From Pirellulales bacterium (GTDB lineage Bacteria; Planctomycetota; Planctomycetia; Pirellulales; Lacipirellulaceae): DNA of 43,696 nucleotides. Both the position numbers and the translations under genes were made by a program. The notes below the pieces were generated by a model, which worked only from the letters and a program-made list of their open reading frames with translations, ran no database searches and was not told where the DNA came from. Shown here one piece after another: positions 32,811 through 42,509 of this stretch (its first letter is position 1; each line of letters opens with the position of its first letter). Where the stretch lies: the NCBI GenBank assembly GCA_016930815.1, contig JAFGFZ010000027.1, positions 1-43,696 on the forward strand, given 5' to 3'.

Positions 32811-34136
32811 CTATTTCAAGGCCGATTCGATCTGGTCGAGAGACACGCCAAACAATTCGCGCGCTAGCGCATCGAGTTGGGCACGTGATCCTTCAAAGTG
32901 GCATGTGCGTTGCACGTGTTGACCAGACTCGCCTTGCTTCAGAGCCAAGGCGGGGCTGGATGTCTCCAGTTCATAGAATGGTCCCAATGGCTTGGCACCG
33001 GGTGCCGGTGGCCCATCGTTGTAGCTGTTGATCACATCGCCGCCATAGGGTTCCTCCTGATGCATCCACATGGAATTCACATAATCGGTTACCTCGGGGC
33101 CGGGCTGGCTATATTGCAAGCATGTCAGCACGTTCCGAGCGGCGTCGTAGCTGCCGCAGAGCTGAGTGGCGCGTCGCGGGCCGAGCCCGATTTTACTCCG
33201 GTAGCGGCCATCGCCACAGAAAAATAGAACTCCGTCGCCGATCTTCAACCGCTCGGCAGGCACCTTTCCAAAGTACTCGTCATTGACAATGGGACCGAGT
33301 TCCGATACCTCGCCTTTTCGAAATGGTATGACAACGGTGGTCTTGGGCCCATGCTTGTACATGCCTAAAAGCCAAATGGATAGTAATCCCTTCTCCTTCG
33401 ACCAGTCTTGATCACCGGTATTCGTAAGTCGGTTTCGTGTTTCGTAACCTACAGTCTTGATATCCCCCAAGGTTATTCCAAGAACATCTTCCATGTCATC
33501 ATTCGACATCAACTTGACATCCCGCTCGATCCGAATTTTAAATTTCGTCCCGGAGTAGTTTGTTAGCTCGGCATCGCGGACAAATCGAGCCTGTTTTTCA
33601 CTCTTCTTGTCGACTTGAAAGGGTTCCGTGTCGATCAAGGGTGGAGTCTGCCAATCGGAGAATTCGAATTTGGCGCCAGGCGCGAAGAAGATGGCGTATT
33701 GCCCGCCTTCCGGGCCAAGCCAAAACCGCTCTTCTCCTCCATAGGAATTGATATGCGGTGCGATTTCGCCGGACCGGATATGGTCGTAGTTAATCCAGCC
33801 GAAACTTGTCCCCGAATCACCGCAGGCCGTCGATGTCATGACCCGCCCCTGATAGGCCGGAACGACTGCGATGCGGGGGCCGGCTGGGTCGTTGCCGAGA
33901 ACGATTGTATCCACATGCTCGGATAGAAACTGGACATCTTCGCCAAAGGACAAGTCAGCCGCCGAACTGGTCCGCTCATCCACGGCAACGAAACCGATCG
34001 CCGCGATGGCTGCAAGAATCAGAAAAGCCATTCGATATTTCGTTCGGTATTGAACGCTGGCCGAATCCTGCATCCAAGAGGGCCTATCCACACGCGTGAC
34101 CGGTGCGCACAAGTTATCTATAAAGACTCTAGCCAT
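32811..34136 (-). CDS. DUF6786-like secreted protein
   Basis: This 441-residue protein of unknown function resembles the planctomycete/bacteroidete group I know as DUF6786, though I cannot confirm this. It begins with about 35 hydrophilic residues, then a hydrophobic segment (MAFLILAAIAAIGFVAVDE) ending near AAD, so it is exported or membrane-anchored. The mature part contains SFGEDVQFLSEHVDTIVLG, CGDSGTSFGWINYDHI, EERFWLGPEGGQYAIFFAPGAKFEFSDWQTPP and ELETSSPALALKQGESGQHVQRTCHFEG, a beta-sandwich/mutarotase-like pattern. GGAGG sits five bases before the ATG at 34134-34136, which I prefer to an in-frame TTG four codons upstream. It is separated from the M16 gene by 156 bases containing repeats. 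A carbohydrate role is only inferred. Confidence 0.75.
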   Translation of the reverse strand: MARVFIDNLCAPVTRVDRPSWMQDSASVQYRTKYRMAFLILAAIAAIGFVAVDERTSSAADLSFGEDVQFLSEHVDTIVLGNDPAGPRIAVVPAYQGRVMTSTACGDSGTSFGWINYDHIRSGEIAPHINSYGGEERFWLGPEGGQYAIFFAPGAKFEFSDWQTPPLIDTEPFQVDKKSEKQARFVRDAELTNYSGTKFKIRIERDVKLMSNDDMEDVLGITLGDIKTVGYETRNRLTNTGDQDWSKEKGLLSIWLLGMYKHGPKTTVVIPFRKGEVSELGPIVNDEYFGKVPAERLKIGDGVLFFCGDGRYRSKIGLGPRRATQLCGSYDAARNVLTCLQYSQPGPEVTDYVNSMWMHQEEPYGGDVINSYNDGPPAPGAKPLGPFYELETSSPALALKQGESGQHVQRTCHFEGSRAQLDALARELFGVSLDQIESALK

Positions 34137-34287
34137 TCGAACCTCCAAATCTTCTTAACGGGGGCGAAACACTCAACCCAAGAATACTTATCAAAAATGC
34201 AAGAACGCCGCTCGCAACATACAGGCTGCGACTCAAAACGTGTGTTGGTTAATACAGACTATGATAAGCAACAGGCAATTGCAAGCG

Positions 34288-34806
34288 CTACCAGCGTTCG
34301 AGATGGACATGATTTTTCTGAAAGCGTGTTCGTTTCGACTTGCTTTCGGAGGGCCAGCCTATCGCGATCGCGGATACAGGAATCACATGGTCCGGAATAT
34401 CGAGGGCGGCACGGACGTGGGCAATCCGTTCCTCGCGGGGATGGACGCCGAGCCAGCAAGCGCCGAGTCCCAGAGCGTTCGCGGCCAGGAGGATATTCTC
34501 AATGGCGGCGGCACAGTCCTGAAGCAGGTACGATAGGAGCCCGTCATGGGCCTCCTCGAGATCGCCACAGACCACGATCCCAACAGGGCTGGTTGCCAGC
34601 ATGGAACCGTTCGGAAGCCCCTCGGCCACCACCGCAAGCAAACTTTTGTCGCGGATCACGATGAAATGCCACGGATCCTTGCAAACGGCCGATGGACCCG
34701 CCATGCCCGCCTCGAGCAAGTCCTGGACCAGGCCGGGATCGATATCTTTCTCTTGGTACTGCCGGATACTGCGGCGTGAAAAAATCAGGTCGAGTTTCGG
34801 ATTCAT
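34288..34806 (-). CDS. Nitroreductase-family flavoprotein
   Basis: This is a 172-residue FMN-dependent nitroreductase-like protein. The N-terminal IFSRRSIRQYQEKDIDPGLVQDLLEAGMAGPSA pattern (R-S-R/I-R...) is the family signature for FMN phosphate contacts, and DPWHFIVIRDKSLL, DCAAAIENILLAANALGLGACWLGVHP and PVSAIAIGWP follow. Nitroreductases reduce quinones, nitro compounds or flavins using NAD(P)H. The length is normal for the short members. GAAAGG lies immediately upstream of the ATG; no signal peptide, so cytoplasmic. It is 21 bases downstream of the acetylesterase gene on the same strand, so co-transcription is likely. The physiological substrate is unknown. Confidence 0.9.
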   Translation of the reverse strand: MNPKLDLIFSRRSIRQYQEKDIDPGLVQDLLEAGMAGPSAVCKDPWHFIVIRDKSLLAVVAEGLPNGSMLATSPVGIVVCGDLEEAHDGLLSYLLQDCAAAIENILLAANALGLGACWLGVHPREERIAHVRAALDIPDHVIPVSAIAIGWPSESKSKRTRFQKNHVHLERW

Positions 34807-34826
34807 CCTTTCGCCTCGGGCAATTT

Positions 34827-36398
34827 TTAATTCACCTTGGGAACTTCTCCAGCGCGGAACGGGACCGCCGGGAGGCCTTCCTTATTCATCAAATTCGGCA
34901 CGGCCAGTTTATGCCAGGCGAATCGGACGGCCATCGGCTGTTTGACTTGCAGCGATGAGACGAGAACCATATCGCCAACGATGACGGCTTCCGCTTCGAC
35001 GAAGTCCGTGCCTTTGCCGATCAATTCAAAATGCGTCAGGGGTTTTTGATCGCGTGACGCCAGTCCACTCCCGACATGATCAAATAAGATGAAGATTTTG
35101 TCCCCCTCGATTTTCATCGACTTGAACATCGGCCCGGAACAGACAAGGCCAACCTGACCATACGTATTTGCCAGGGCCAGCAACGCGAGGCGGCGACCCG
35201 CTTCTTGCTTGTTCTTGGGATGGATGTCTTGCAGGTCTCCAACATCACTGATCACGGCCATGCCAGTATTCGGGATCTCGAGCGCGGCGGCTTGGGCTTC
35301 CCAGAATTCCGCCAGGATATGTGGATTTTCGTCTCCGTATTGGAATGGAGCGATCTGGATAAAATAGAATGGGAACGCCCCTTGACCCCAAACCTGGCGC
35401 CATCCGGAGATCAGCGCATCCATCTTTTTGGTGTAGAGCATGCCTTCCGTATGATTCGATTCGCCCTGGTACCAAATCGCACCTCGGAAGGCGAATGGGC
35501 GTAACGGGTGAATCATCCCGTTGTACAGTATCGTCGGTTGCGTCGGATGCTGATGGTCGGCAAATGGAAGCAGCTCCTGCGGGTACGCGGGCATTGGCAC
35601 TAATGGTGTTTCCACCCGAAGCGCCTCGCGGGCCGTTTTGAGCCACGCTTCGGCATCCGTCAAATACTGGTTGAGTCGATCCTTGTAGAGATCCGACTTG
35701 GGATCCTTCAACAGAACCTGACGGTGGATTTCGTCCAATTCCTTGTCCACCGTGAATCCCACCGGTGGCGTCCACGGTTCAATCCGAGTTCCACCCCAAG
35801 ATGAGTTGATCAGGCCAACAGGCACATTCAGTTCTTGGTGCAAGTGGCGGCCGAAGAAGTACGCGCAGGCCGAGAAGTCCGGGACAGTTTCTGGCGTGCA
35901 GACTTTCCATGTCGCCTCCACATCGTCGACCGGAGACGGCTGTGGCACTCGGGGAATGGTTATATGGCGGATTTTTGGATAGTTGGCCGCGGCAGCTTCC
36001 TCCCCGGCACGGAGGCTGCCGCTTACCGTCCACTGCATGTTCGACTGGCCGGAACATAACCAGACCTCCCCTATCAGGACGTTCTCAAGTTCAATTGGAT
36101 TGTTCCCACAGACTTTCAGAGTTACGGGCCCGCCGGCCGGTTGGGGTGGAAGTTGAACCATCCATGTCCCGTCCGCCTTGGCCGTCGTCTTCACGGCGGG
36201 GAGATCCGCAAGCTGCACGGATACCGATTCGCCCGGTTCGGCCCATCCCCAAACAGGCAACGCGACATCCCGCTGAAGGACCATGTCCTTGCCGAAAATC
36301 TGGGGTAACCGGACATCCGCTCGAACTGGCTCAGCGCTGAGAAGAAACATCCAGCCAAACACGGCGGCTACCATCCAACCGAATCGCCTGCTCGTCAT
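34827..36398 (-). CDS. Secreted sialate O-acetylesterase (SASA domain)
   Basis: This 523-residue esterase family (PF03629) removes O-acetyl groups from sialic acids or plant polysaccharides. The signal peptide is MTSRRFGWMVAAVFGWMFLLSAEPVRA. The catalytic block is LCSGQSNMQW with nucleophile Ser119. FRGAIWYQGESNHTEG supplies the second family motif, and VNSSWGGTRIEPWTP is the third. The catalytic Asp-His pair appears near VISDVGDLQDIHPKNKQEAGRRLA. An N-terminal jelly-roll-like part (residues 30-105) precedes the esterase domain, as usual. AAGGAG is a few bases before the ATG. The adjacent GH95 and GH116 enzymes fit a glycan-degrading role. Confidence 0.93.
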   Translation of the reverse strand: MTSRRFGWMVAAVFGWMFLLSAEPVRADVRLPQIFGKDMVLQRDVALPVWGWAEPGESVSVQLADLPAVKTTAKADGTWMVQLPPQPAGGPVTLKVCGNNPIELENVLIGEVWLCSGQSNMQWTVSGSLRAGEEAAAANYPKIRHITIPRVPQPSPVDDVEATWKVCTPETVPDFSACAYFFGRHLHQELNVPVGLINSSWGGTRIEPWTPPVGFTVDKELDEIHRQVLLKDPKSDLYKDRLNQYLTDAEAWLKTAREALRVETPLVPMPAYPQELLPFADHQHPTQPTILYNGMIHPLRPFAFRGAIWYQGESNHTEGMLYTKKMDALISGWRQVWGQGAFPFYFIQIAPFQYGDENPHILAEFWEAQAAALEIPNTGMAVISDVGDLQDIHPKNKQEAGRRLALLALANTYGQVGLVCSGPMFKSMKIEGDKIFILFDHVGSGLASRDQKPLTHFELIGKGTDFVEAEAVIVGDMVLVSSLQVKQPMAVRFAWHKLAVPNLMNKEGLPAVPFRAGEVPKVN

Positions 36399-36565
36399 CT
36401 TGAGGTCTCCTTGACAAGTTAGGGTGAAATGTCGTGAACCGGTTTCAAAACTTGAATTTTGTGACTGAAAAAGTGAATGAGCCGATCAATCCACCATCGC
36501 CGGGTTCGCCCTGGGGATTTTGAAACCGATTCATGGCTATTTTGCTATATATCGCTCCGTTTTGC

Positions 36566-36600
36566 TAGTGCTCTGTCTGGATTCAATCTTGGGGTAGCAC
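36566..36600 (+). repeat. Solo end of the AGTGCTCTGTC element
   Basis: AGTGCTCTGTC plus the downstream TTGGGGTAGCA match both ends of the element at 21541-21649. There is no second inverted end nearby. Confidence 0.65.
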
Positions 36601-36650
36601 CCTTCGTTGGTTTACCCATCTTTCGTCCCGGAGAGACGACCGATCCATTT

Positions 36651-36670
36651 GCCCACCAGTTCACTGGTGG
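36651..36670. repeat. Palindromic hairpin shared with 40688-40707
   Basis: CCCACCAGT and ACTGGTGGG pair with a two-base loop (TC), and the same stem with loop TT occurs at 40688-40707. Flanks (TCGTCCCGGAG before here, GTCCCGGAGGGAC after there) are also similar, so the two are copies of one intergenic element. Confidence 0.8.
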
Positions 36671-36933
36671 GTAAGGTTTCTAGCATAATGTCTTCCAAGA
36701 TCGCTGATTTGTGTAAAACAACGAGGGCGTTGCCCTAGGCCACAGAAAATTTCGCATTCGGCGAAATGCATTTTGAGTATGCAACCCAGTCCTAGAATGT
36801 TATATCGAATTGTGCCGTAGGACCCGGCCAGAGGGGCACTTGTGGACGCGTATTAGAAAGCGCATGCAATATGCAGCCCTAGCCAGAGTGCCCTTGAATC
36901 CGGACCAGATCGCGCCGTTTATGGAGGCTCACT

Positions 36934-38073
36934 ATGGTGAAATCAGGTGATGAAGTCAACTTGCCACTGGAAGTGAACCAGACGGTGACTCCCATGGCAG
37001 GTGATGCCTCTTCCGACATTCGCGACTGGCTCGCGCAGGCCGTGGGAATGGGTGCCTCGGATTTGCATATCGTGACCGGGTATCGGCCCACGCTCCGTTT
37101 GCACGGGCGTTTGATGGAATTGCAGGTACCGGTCCTGGCCGACGGCGTGGTCCGAGCCGCTCTGATACCCCTTTGCCCCAAGAAGACATTGGCCCAATTC
37201 GAAAGCCAGAAAAACGCCGATTTTGCCCTATCCTTGACCATCAACGGCCAGGTCCGTCGTTTTCGTGTCAACTATTTCGTCAGCGGCCAGAATATCGGAG
37301 CCTGTTTCCGACTGATCGCCGCGGATATACCGGACTTCGAATGGGCAGGATTCCCGGCCGATCTGGCCGGCCGGCTGGCCCACTTCCGAAACGGCTTGAT
37401 TCTGATCACCGGTGTCACCGGGGCTGGTAAAACCACGTCACTTGCGATGATCATCAACCTTCTCAATCAAGAAGGCGGTCACCGGATCATCACGGTCGAA
37501 GATCCCATTGAGTACATCTTCCCAAGAAATGCGAATTCCGTCGTGACTCAGCGGGAAGTAGGGCACGATGTCCAGTCTTTTGCCGACGGATTGAAATATG
37601 GCCTCCGCCAGGACCCGGATGTGATCCTCGTTGGTGAAATCCGGGATCGGGCCACCGCGCAAATGGCACTCTCTGCGGCAGAAACAGGCCATCTGGTCTT
37701 TTCCACATTGCATACCCGCGACGCGAAGGGCGCCATATCGCGCTATGTCGATCTGTTCCCTCAAAGTGTCCAGAACGAAATCCGATCGCAACTATCCATG
37801 GCCCTCCGTGCCGTGATCAGTCAACATCTGCTGCCAAGCCGGCAGGAAGGCGCGAAACGCGAATTGGCGCTGGAGATCATGTTCAACAATGCCCCAATCG
37901 CCAGCGGGATCCGGTTGGGACGGATTGAGAGTATTGATACGAATATCCAAACCGGCCGGGCCGATGGTATGATCACTTTGGACGAATCCGTCAAACGACT
38001 AATGAATACCGGCAAAATCAGCCACTCCACCGCCGAACACTTCGTGAGTGATAAGCGGATTCTCGCGCGTTGA
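36934..38073 (+). CDS. PilT-type retraction ATPase
   Basis: This 379-residue hexameric ATPase of the PilT family depolymerises type IV pili in other bacteria. An N-terminal domain (about 28-125) with the GMGASDLHIVTG motif precedes the core: Walker A GVTGAGKTT (160-168), Asp box TVEDPIEYIF, Walker B VILVGEIRD (230-238) and His box STLHT (257-261). The C-terminal AIRNLIRE-type PilT motif is not recognisable; here ASGIRLGRIESIDTNIQTG replaces it, so retraction function is less certain. GGAGG lies six bases before the ATG. It is on the opposite strand to the GspE/GspF operon, 22 kb away, and it is followed 12 bases later by a fucosidase gene, so the pair may share a promoter. Confidence 0.9.
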   Translation: MVKSGDEVNLPLEVNQTVTPMAGDASSDIRDWLAQAVGMGASDLHIVTGYRPTLRLHGRLMELQVPVLADGVVRAALIPLCPKKTLAQFESQKNADFALSLTINGQVRRFRVNYFVSGQNIGACFRLIAADIPDFEWAGFPADLAGRLAHFRNGLILITGVTGAGKTTSLAMIINLLNQEGGHRIITVEDPIEYIFPRNANSVVTQREVGHDVQSFADGLKYGLRQDPDVILVGEIRDRATAQMALSAAETGHLVFSTLHTRDAKGAISRYVDLFPQSVQNEIRSQLSMALRAVISQHLLPSRQEGAKRELALEIMFNNAPIASGIRLGRIESIDTNIQTGRADGMITLDESVKRLMNTGKISHSTAEHFVSDKRILAR

Positions 38074-38085
38074 TCAGGAAATGCC

Positions 38086-40413
38086 ATGAATACTCAAAAA
38101 TATCGGCCTTGGATCGTTCTTGGATTTCTGATTGTTCCGACAACTGCCTCGGCCGAAGTCGGACCATTGAAACTGCAATACGACAGGCCGGCAGCGGAAT
38201 GGGTCGAAGCATTGCCAATCGGGAATGGCCGCTTGGGAGCCATGGTCTTCGGCGGTACCGGCAGCGCTCGATTCCAATTCAACGACGACACCCTCTTCAG
38301 TGGCAAGCCCCACGATTATGCCCATCCGGGCGCCGTCAAGTATCTGCCCGTGCTGCGCCAATTGCTATTCGAAGGCAAACAAGAGGAAGCACACCAATTG
38401 GGAAACAAGGAATTCATGAGTATCAATACCCATGGCGACAACCGCCAGGAAGCCTACCAGCCTTTTGGCGATCTGGTCCTTGATTTCCCCGATCACGAAC
38501 AATTCGATTCCTATCGCCGCGAACTGGATATCAATTCGGCGATTGCTTCAGAGGAATATGTTGCCAATGGCGTAACCTATCGGCGTGAATCGTTTGTTTC
38601 CTATCCGGACAATGCCATCGTGGTGCGAATTGAAGCGAACCGACCAGGTGCGATTACCTGCCGGGCATCGCTAAGCAGCCCGCACCGGGAAACCATCGTG
38701 CAGGGCGATGGGAACGATAGGCTGATCATGGCGGGCCGTGTCGAAAACGGGGAAACGCGATTCGAGGCACGGTTGATCGTCCGCGCCACCGCCGGATCGG
38801 TCCGGGTGACAGATTCCAATATCGAACTAGCAGACGCCGATGCCGCCACATGGATCCTTGTGGGCGCATCAAGTTTCGTGAATTTCCGTGATATCAGCGG
38901 TGATCCATCCACCCGAAATATCGAAACGCTCGACCGGATCCGAAAAAAAACCTATGACAAACTCCGCGCCGACCATGTTGCCGACTATCAAAAACTTTTT
39001 CACCGTGTGGTGCTCGACCTGGGGCACTCGGACCAGGAAAATCTGCCGACCGATACCCGTCTGGAACACTTCGGTCCGGAAGATCCTCAGTTGGCGGCAC
39101 TATTCTTCCAATATGGCCGCTATCTGTTGATTGCATCGAGTCGTCCCGGGAGCCAGCCGGCCAACTTGCAAGGCATTTGGAACGAATCCAAAACGCCGCC
39201 GTGGGAAAGCAAGTGGACGATCAATATCAATACCCAGATGAATTACTGGCCGGCCGAGATGACCAATCTGTCCGAATGCCATGCGCCACTATTCAACGTT
39301 TTGAAGGATTTGTCACAGTCCGGCGCCAGGGTGGCCGAGGAACATTACGGTGCCCGCGGTTGGGTCGTGCACCACAATTTCGATTTATGGCGCGGTGCAG
39401 CGCCGATCAATAGCGCGGACCATGGAATTTGGGTCACAGGCGGCGCGTGGCTTTGCCAACATCTCTGGTGGCATTACCAATACACGGGCGACAGGGAATT
39501 CCTGGCAAATACCGCCTACCCCCTAATGCGCGACGCGGCCCTCTTCTTTGTTGATTATCTGGTTGAGGATCCCACCAGCGATGAAAAATGGCTGATCAGC
39601 GGGCCTAGCAACAGCCCGGAACGGGAAGGCCTGGTCATGGGACCTACGATGGATCACCAGATTATCCGCCACCTGTTGACCAGTACCGCCGAAGCGGCCA
39701 AGGAATTAGACATCGATCCGGAACTCCAGCAGCAGTTTTCGGGAATGGCGGCCCGGATCGCTCCGAACCAGATTGGCAGTCAAGGCCAGTTGAAAGAATG
39801 GCACTACATGGAATCACCCCATACGACGCACCGGCATGTATCCCATCTTTGGGGACTCCACCCGGGCAACGAAATCGATCCGCGGTCGACACCGGAACTG
39901 GCCGAGGCTTGCCGAGTCACCCTCCGGCTCCGCGGCGATGGAGGCACCGGCTGGTCCAAGGCGTGGAAGATCAACTTCTGGGCCAGATTGCTCGACGGCA
40001 ATCATGCCTACAAGATGCTCGCCGAGGCCCTGCGCGGCAATACCTACCCGAATTTATTCGACGCCCATCCGCCATTCCAAATCGATGGAAACTTCGGCGC
40101 GACTGCCGGGATTGCGGAAATGCTCCTGCAATCGCACCTTGGTGAAATCCACCTGCTGCCCGCCCTACCATCCGCCTGGCCATCCGGGACCGTCCAGGGC
40201 CTCCGCGCTCGAGGTGGATTTGAAGTGGACATCCATTGGGCCGATGGTAAACTGGTCCACGCGAAAATCCAGTCCCTGCTCGGCAATCCGGCCAAAGTCC
40301 GTGTCGCCAATGAAAACAAGGTCCGGACATTTTCAACCGAGCGTGGAAAATCCGTTATTATTTCGGTTGCACATGGAGCACCCCCTTCTCCAAAGAGGTC
40401 GTGCAGCTTTTAA
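38086..40413 (+). CDS. GH95 alpha-L-fucosidase/galactosidase family enzyme
   Basis: This 775-residue inverting enzyme resembles GH95, whose best-known members hydrolyse alpha-1,2-fucose. The signal peptide ends near TASAE (residue 24). The N-terminal beta-sandwich opens with [20 protein letters not shown]. Near residue 380 [12 protein letters not shown] holds the two Asn of the family; [10 protein letters not shown] near 511 has the Glu, and [14 protein letters not shown] near 666 contains the Asp. The C-terminal [17 protein letters not shown] strand block follows. The ATG has AGGAA upstream, 12 bases after the PilT stop. The last six residues (KRSCSF) and the stop codon belong to an intergenic repeat (40394-40436), so the original end may have been a few residues shorter. 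Confidence 0.92.
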   Translation: MNTQKYRPWIVLGFLIVPTTASAEVGPLKLQYDRPAAEWVEALPIGNGRLGAMVFGGTGSARFQFNDDTLFSGKPHDYAHPGAVKYLPVLRQLLFEGKQEEAHQLGNKEFMSINTHGDNRQEAYQPFGDLVLDFPDHEQFDSYRRELDINSAIASEEYVANGVTYRRESFVSYPDNAIVVRIEANRPGAITCRASLSSPHRETIVQGDGNDRLIMAGRVENGETRFEARLIVRATAGSVRVTDSNIELADADAATWILVGASSFVNFRDISGDPSTRNIETLDRIRKKTYDKLRADHVADYQKLFHRVVLDLGHSDQENLPTDTRLEHFGPEDPQLAALFFQYGRYLLIASSRPGSQPANLQGIWNESKTPPWESKWTININTQMNYWPAEMTNLSECHAPLFNVLKDLSQSGARVAEEHYGARGWVVHHNFDLWRGAAPINSADHGIWVTGGAWLCQHLWWHYQYTGDREFLANTAYPLMRDAALFFVDYLVEDPTSDEKWLISGPSNSPEREGLVMGPTMDHQIIRHLLTSTAEAAKELDIDPELQQQFSGMAARIAPNQIGSQGQLKEWHYMESPHTTHRHVSHLWGLHPGNEIDPRSTPELAEACRVTLRLRGDGGTGWSKAWKINFWARLLDGNHAYKMLAEALRGNTYPNLFDAHPPFQIDGNFGATAGIAEMLLQSHLGEIHLLPALPSAWPSGTVQGLRARGGFEVDIHWADGKLVHAKIQSLLGNPAKVRVANENKVRTFSTERGKSVIISVAHGAPPSPKRSCSF

Positions 40414-40436
40414 CGTGTTACCGTATTTGAATTATC
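40394..40436 (+). repeat. AGGTCGTGCAG repeat overlapping the GH95 stop
   Basis: The 42-base core matches the reverse complement of 40938-40980 at 37 positions (AGGTCGTGCAG, TAACGTGTT and CGTATTTGAATTA shared). A shorter third copy lies at 40452-40473. It contains the TAA stop of the GH95 gene. Confidence 0.85.
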
Positions 40437-41249
40437 GATATCACCTCCCCGCTTGGAGGTCGTGCAGTTTTTAAGTTTCGACTCAAAAGGATTTTACAGA
40501 CGAAATGACTCTCCCGCTCGCGGGAGAGTCGGGCCATATGGTCCGGAGAGGGTCTTGTTATTACGGCTCCTAAAAATATGAGTCCATTGTCAAAAACACT
40601 CGACCCGGCTGCTATCACGTCCGACCTTCCTGCAGGGTGGCTGGATGTTCTACACATCTAGCGTCCCGTAGGGACGCTTGATCATAGCCCACCAGTTTAC
40701 TGGTGGGATAGGTTTTCTAATAGAAAATGAGTCCCGGAGGGACGACGGATCCTTATTTTTAGCGAATCCAACACAAATGCATTCGTCCCTACCGGACTCC
40801 GTTTTCGTTGGAACCAAGTACCCAGCGATGAATCGCTGGGCTATTTTCGGATGTCCCTCCGGGACACAATCCTACGGCAGGCTCTTCAACCATGGCAAAC
40901 TTGTGTACTACAACTCCGTGAATTGGGGAAGTGATGTCGCTAATTCAAATACGACAACACGTTATAAACTGCACGACCTCCTTGCGGGGAGGTCGGCCGC
41001 GGTAGCGGCCGGGTGGGGTGGTTTTATCCAATGGGCTCGTGGTGTTGAGAATGATGGTAAAAAACCCTCTCCGGGCCACAGGGCCCGACTCTCCCGGAAG
41101 AAAGTGTAGAAATCGACTACCAACGTGGCGGTGGCTCCCAGCCGCCGCGCTGAAGCGATGGATCTCTCACAGACACTTGGCACACATGCTGCACATCGAC
41201 TTGTGTAAAACAATGGGCTTACGGCGCGACCAAGTTCCAGATAACGAAT
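40414..41249. repeat. Array of palindromic repeats (REP-like)
   Basis: Hairpins in order: GACTCTCCCG/CGGGAGAGTC (40507-40530), GCGTCCC/GGGACGC (40661-40677), CCCACCAGT/ACTGGTGGG (40688-40707), GTCCC/GGGAC (40731-40743), CCCAGCGAT/ATCGCTGGG (40821-40840) and TGTCCC/GGGACA (40852-40866). An inverted copy of the GH95-end repeat is at 40938-40980, and the 33-base block at 40521-40553 recurs inverted at 41064-41096 with three mismatches. Open frames here read these repeats and are not genes. Confidence 0.85.
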
Positions 41250-42275
41250 CTATTCCACGCGCATCAAACTCGACGCTTCGCGCGACTCGACGATCCGCAC
41301 ATCGTCTCCATCTCGATAGACGACGATCGCCGCGGCGCCGGCCGTTTGATCGGCCAGTTGGATCCCTCGTTCGGCACCGAGAACGCAGATTGCCGATGCG
41401 AGGCCATCGGCCGTGGTGGCATCGGATCCGATGACCGTGACACTGCATGGGGTTGTGGTTCCGAGGCCGGTTCGAGGATCGATGATATGCGAATAGCGGG
41501 TACCATCGATCACGACATGTTGAAAGGCATCACCGGAGGTCGCCACGCCACAACGGGCGAGGATCAGGAACTGTTTCGGAGGCGTGTTTGGATCCAGCGG
41601 TGCGATACCAATCCTCCAGCCTTGCTTGCCCGGCGGCGGCTCGCCAATCGCCAGGTCCCCGCCCGCATCCACCAGTGCGGCAGCTATCCCGTGTTGCCGA
41701 AGAACCGCCAGGGCCTCGTCGGCAGCGTAGCCCTTGGCAATGCCACCGAGATCCAACCGCATGTTCGGTTGGGTCAATTCCACGGTTTTGTGTTCACTGT
41801 CCAATCGCATGAATTCGAATCCAACGGCCTTGATGGCCCGGGCGAGCCGGGATTCGGACGGCATCTTGCCGGTCCGCCGGGCGTGCCGCCAAAGTCGAAT
41901 GGCCGGGCCCGCCGTCACGTCGAACGCGCCATCGGTACGCTGGGATAAGTCCCGGCTTCGGCTAAGCATTCGCCACAGGTCCTCACTGACCGGGACGGCC
42001 TGGCCCTGGCCCGACGTCCGGCTCAGCCGGCTCAGTTCGCTATCCAGCCGGTAGTCGCTGAGCCGATCGTCGAGCTCCTTCACTCGGGCAAAGGCCGCCG
42101 CCGCGGCCCGGTCCGCGTCGGCCTCCGAGCCGGCATGGAATCGCAGCGTGATCCGGGTCCCCATGTGGATTTCGATCCGCTCATAGCGTTCGAGGTCGCC
42201 CGTGACGCCCGCGGACGGCGACCAGACCATCAATAAAACCAGTGCAACATAGCTGGATCTGAATGGCTGATTCAA
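41250..42275 (-). CDS. apbE: ApbE-type FAD:protein FMN transferase
   Basis: ApbE covalently attaches FMN to threonines of exported flavoproteins such as RnfG/NqrC. This 341-residue protein shows LDLGGIAKGYAADEAL, DAGGDLAIGEPP, SGDAFQHVVIDGTRYSHIIDPRTG, the FAD- and metal-binding motifs of the family. I start it at TTG 42275, giving a short signal peptide (NQPFRSSYVALVLLMVWSPSAGVTG), with GGAAAG about nine bases upstream; the ATG 86 codons earlier has no support as coding sequence, so the start is uncertain. Export to the periplasm fits the family. The partner is not in view. It is transcribed divergently from the oxidoreductase gene, 234 bases away. Confidence 0.88.
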   Translation of the reverse strand: MNQPFRSSYVALVLLMVWSPSAGVTGDLERYERIEIHMGTRITLRFHAGSEADADRAAAAAFARVKELDDRLSDYRLDSELSRLSRTSGQGQAVPVSEDLWRMLSRSRDLSQRTDGAFDVTAGPAIRLWRHARRTGKMPSESRLARAIKAVGFEFMRLDSEHKTVELTQPNMRLDLGGIAKGYAADEALAVLRQHGIAAALVDAGGDLAIGEPPPGKQGWRIGIAPLDPNTPPKQFLILARCGVATSGDAFQHVVIDGTRYSHIIDPRTGLGTTTPCSVTVIGSDATTADGLASAICVLGAERGIQLADQTAGAAAIVVYRDGDDVRIVESREASSLMRVE

Positions 42276-42509
42276 TATTTCTGGCTTTCCAATCGTTTCA
42301 ATAATGTCAGAAATCAGATAAATAATAGAGCATGCAGGTTGCCATCGAGGCCATTCATCGGCCAGATCCTGGTTGACAGGCCCTCGATTGGTTACAATCT
42401 TGGGAAATCGAGCTGTCACCTGACCCATCCGGTATCCCGACAAGATCCAAATGGGATGGTTCTCGTGCCAATCCATTCTCCAATCCCCCCCCACCTGAGG
42501 CAAGTCAAG
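42276..42509. other. Intergenic region between divergent genes
   Basis: It should hold promoters for both divergent genes. TTGACA (42373) and TACAAT (42393) are only 14 bases apart, so not a convincing promoter. No other element seen. Confidence 0.4.

Larger units (their letters stand above)
36399..36933. other. Repeat-rich intergenic region upstream of pilT-like gene
   Basis: This 535-base region between divergent genes must hold two promoters. It contains a solo copy of the AGTGCTCTGTC element (36566-36600), a hairpin CCCACCAGT/ACTGGTGGG (36651-36670) shared with 40688-40707, and ATTTCGC/GCGAAAT (36749-36767). No gene is visible. Confidence 0.7.

Noticed and set aside
40678-41109. 143-codon open frame in the repeat array
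   Set aside because: Its sequence is made of palindromic repeats; no protein family resemblance.
42373-42398. TTGACA with TACAAT as a promoter for the oxidoreductase
   Set aside because: The spacer is 14 bases, too short for a sigma70-type promoter.
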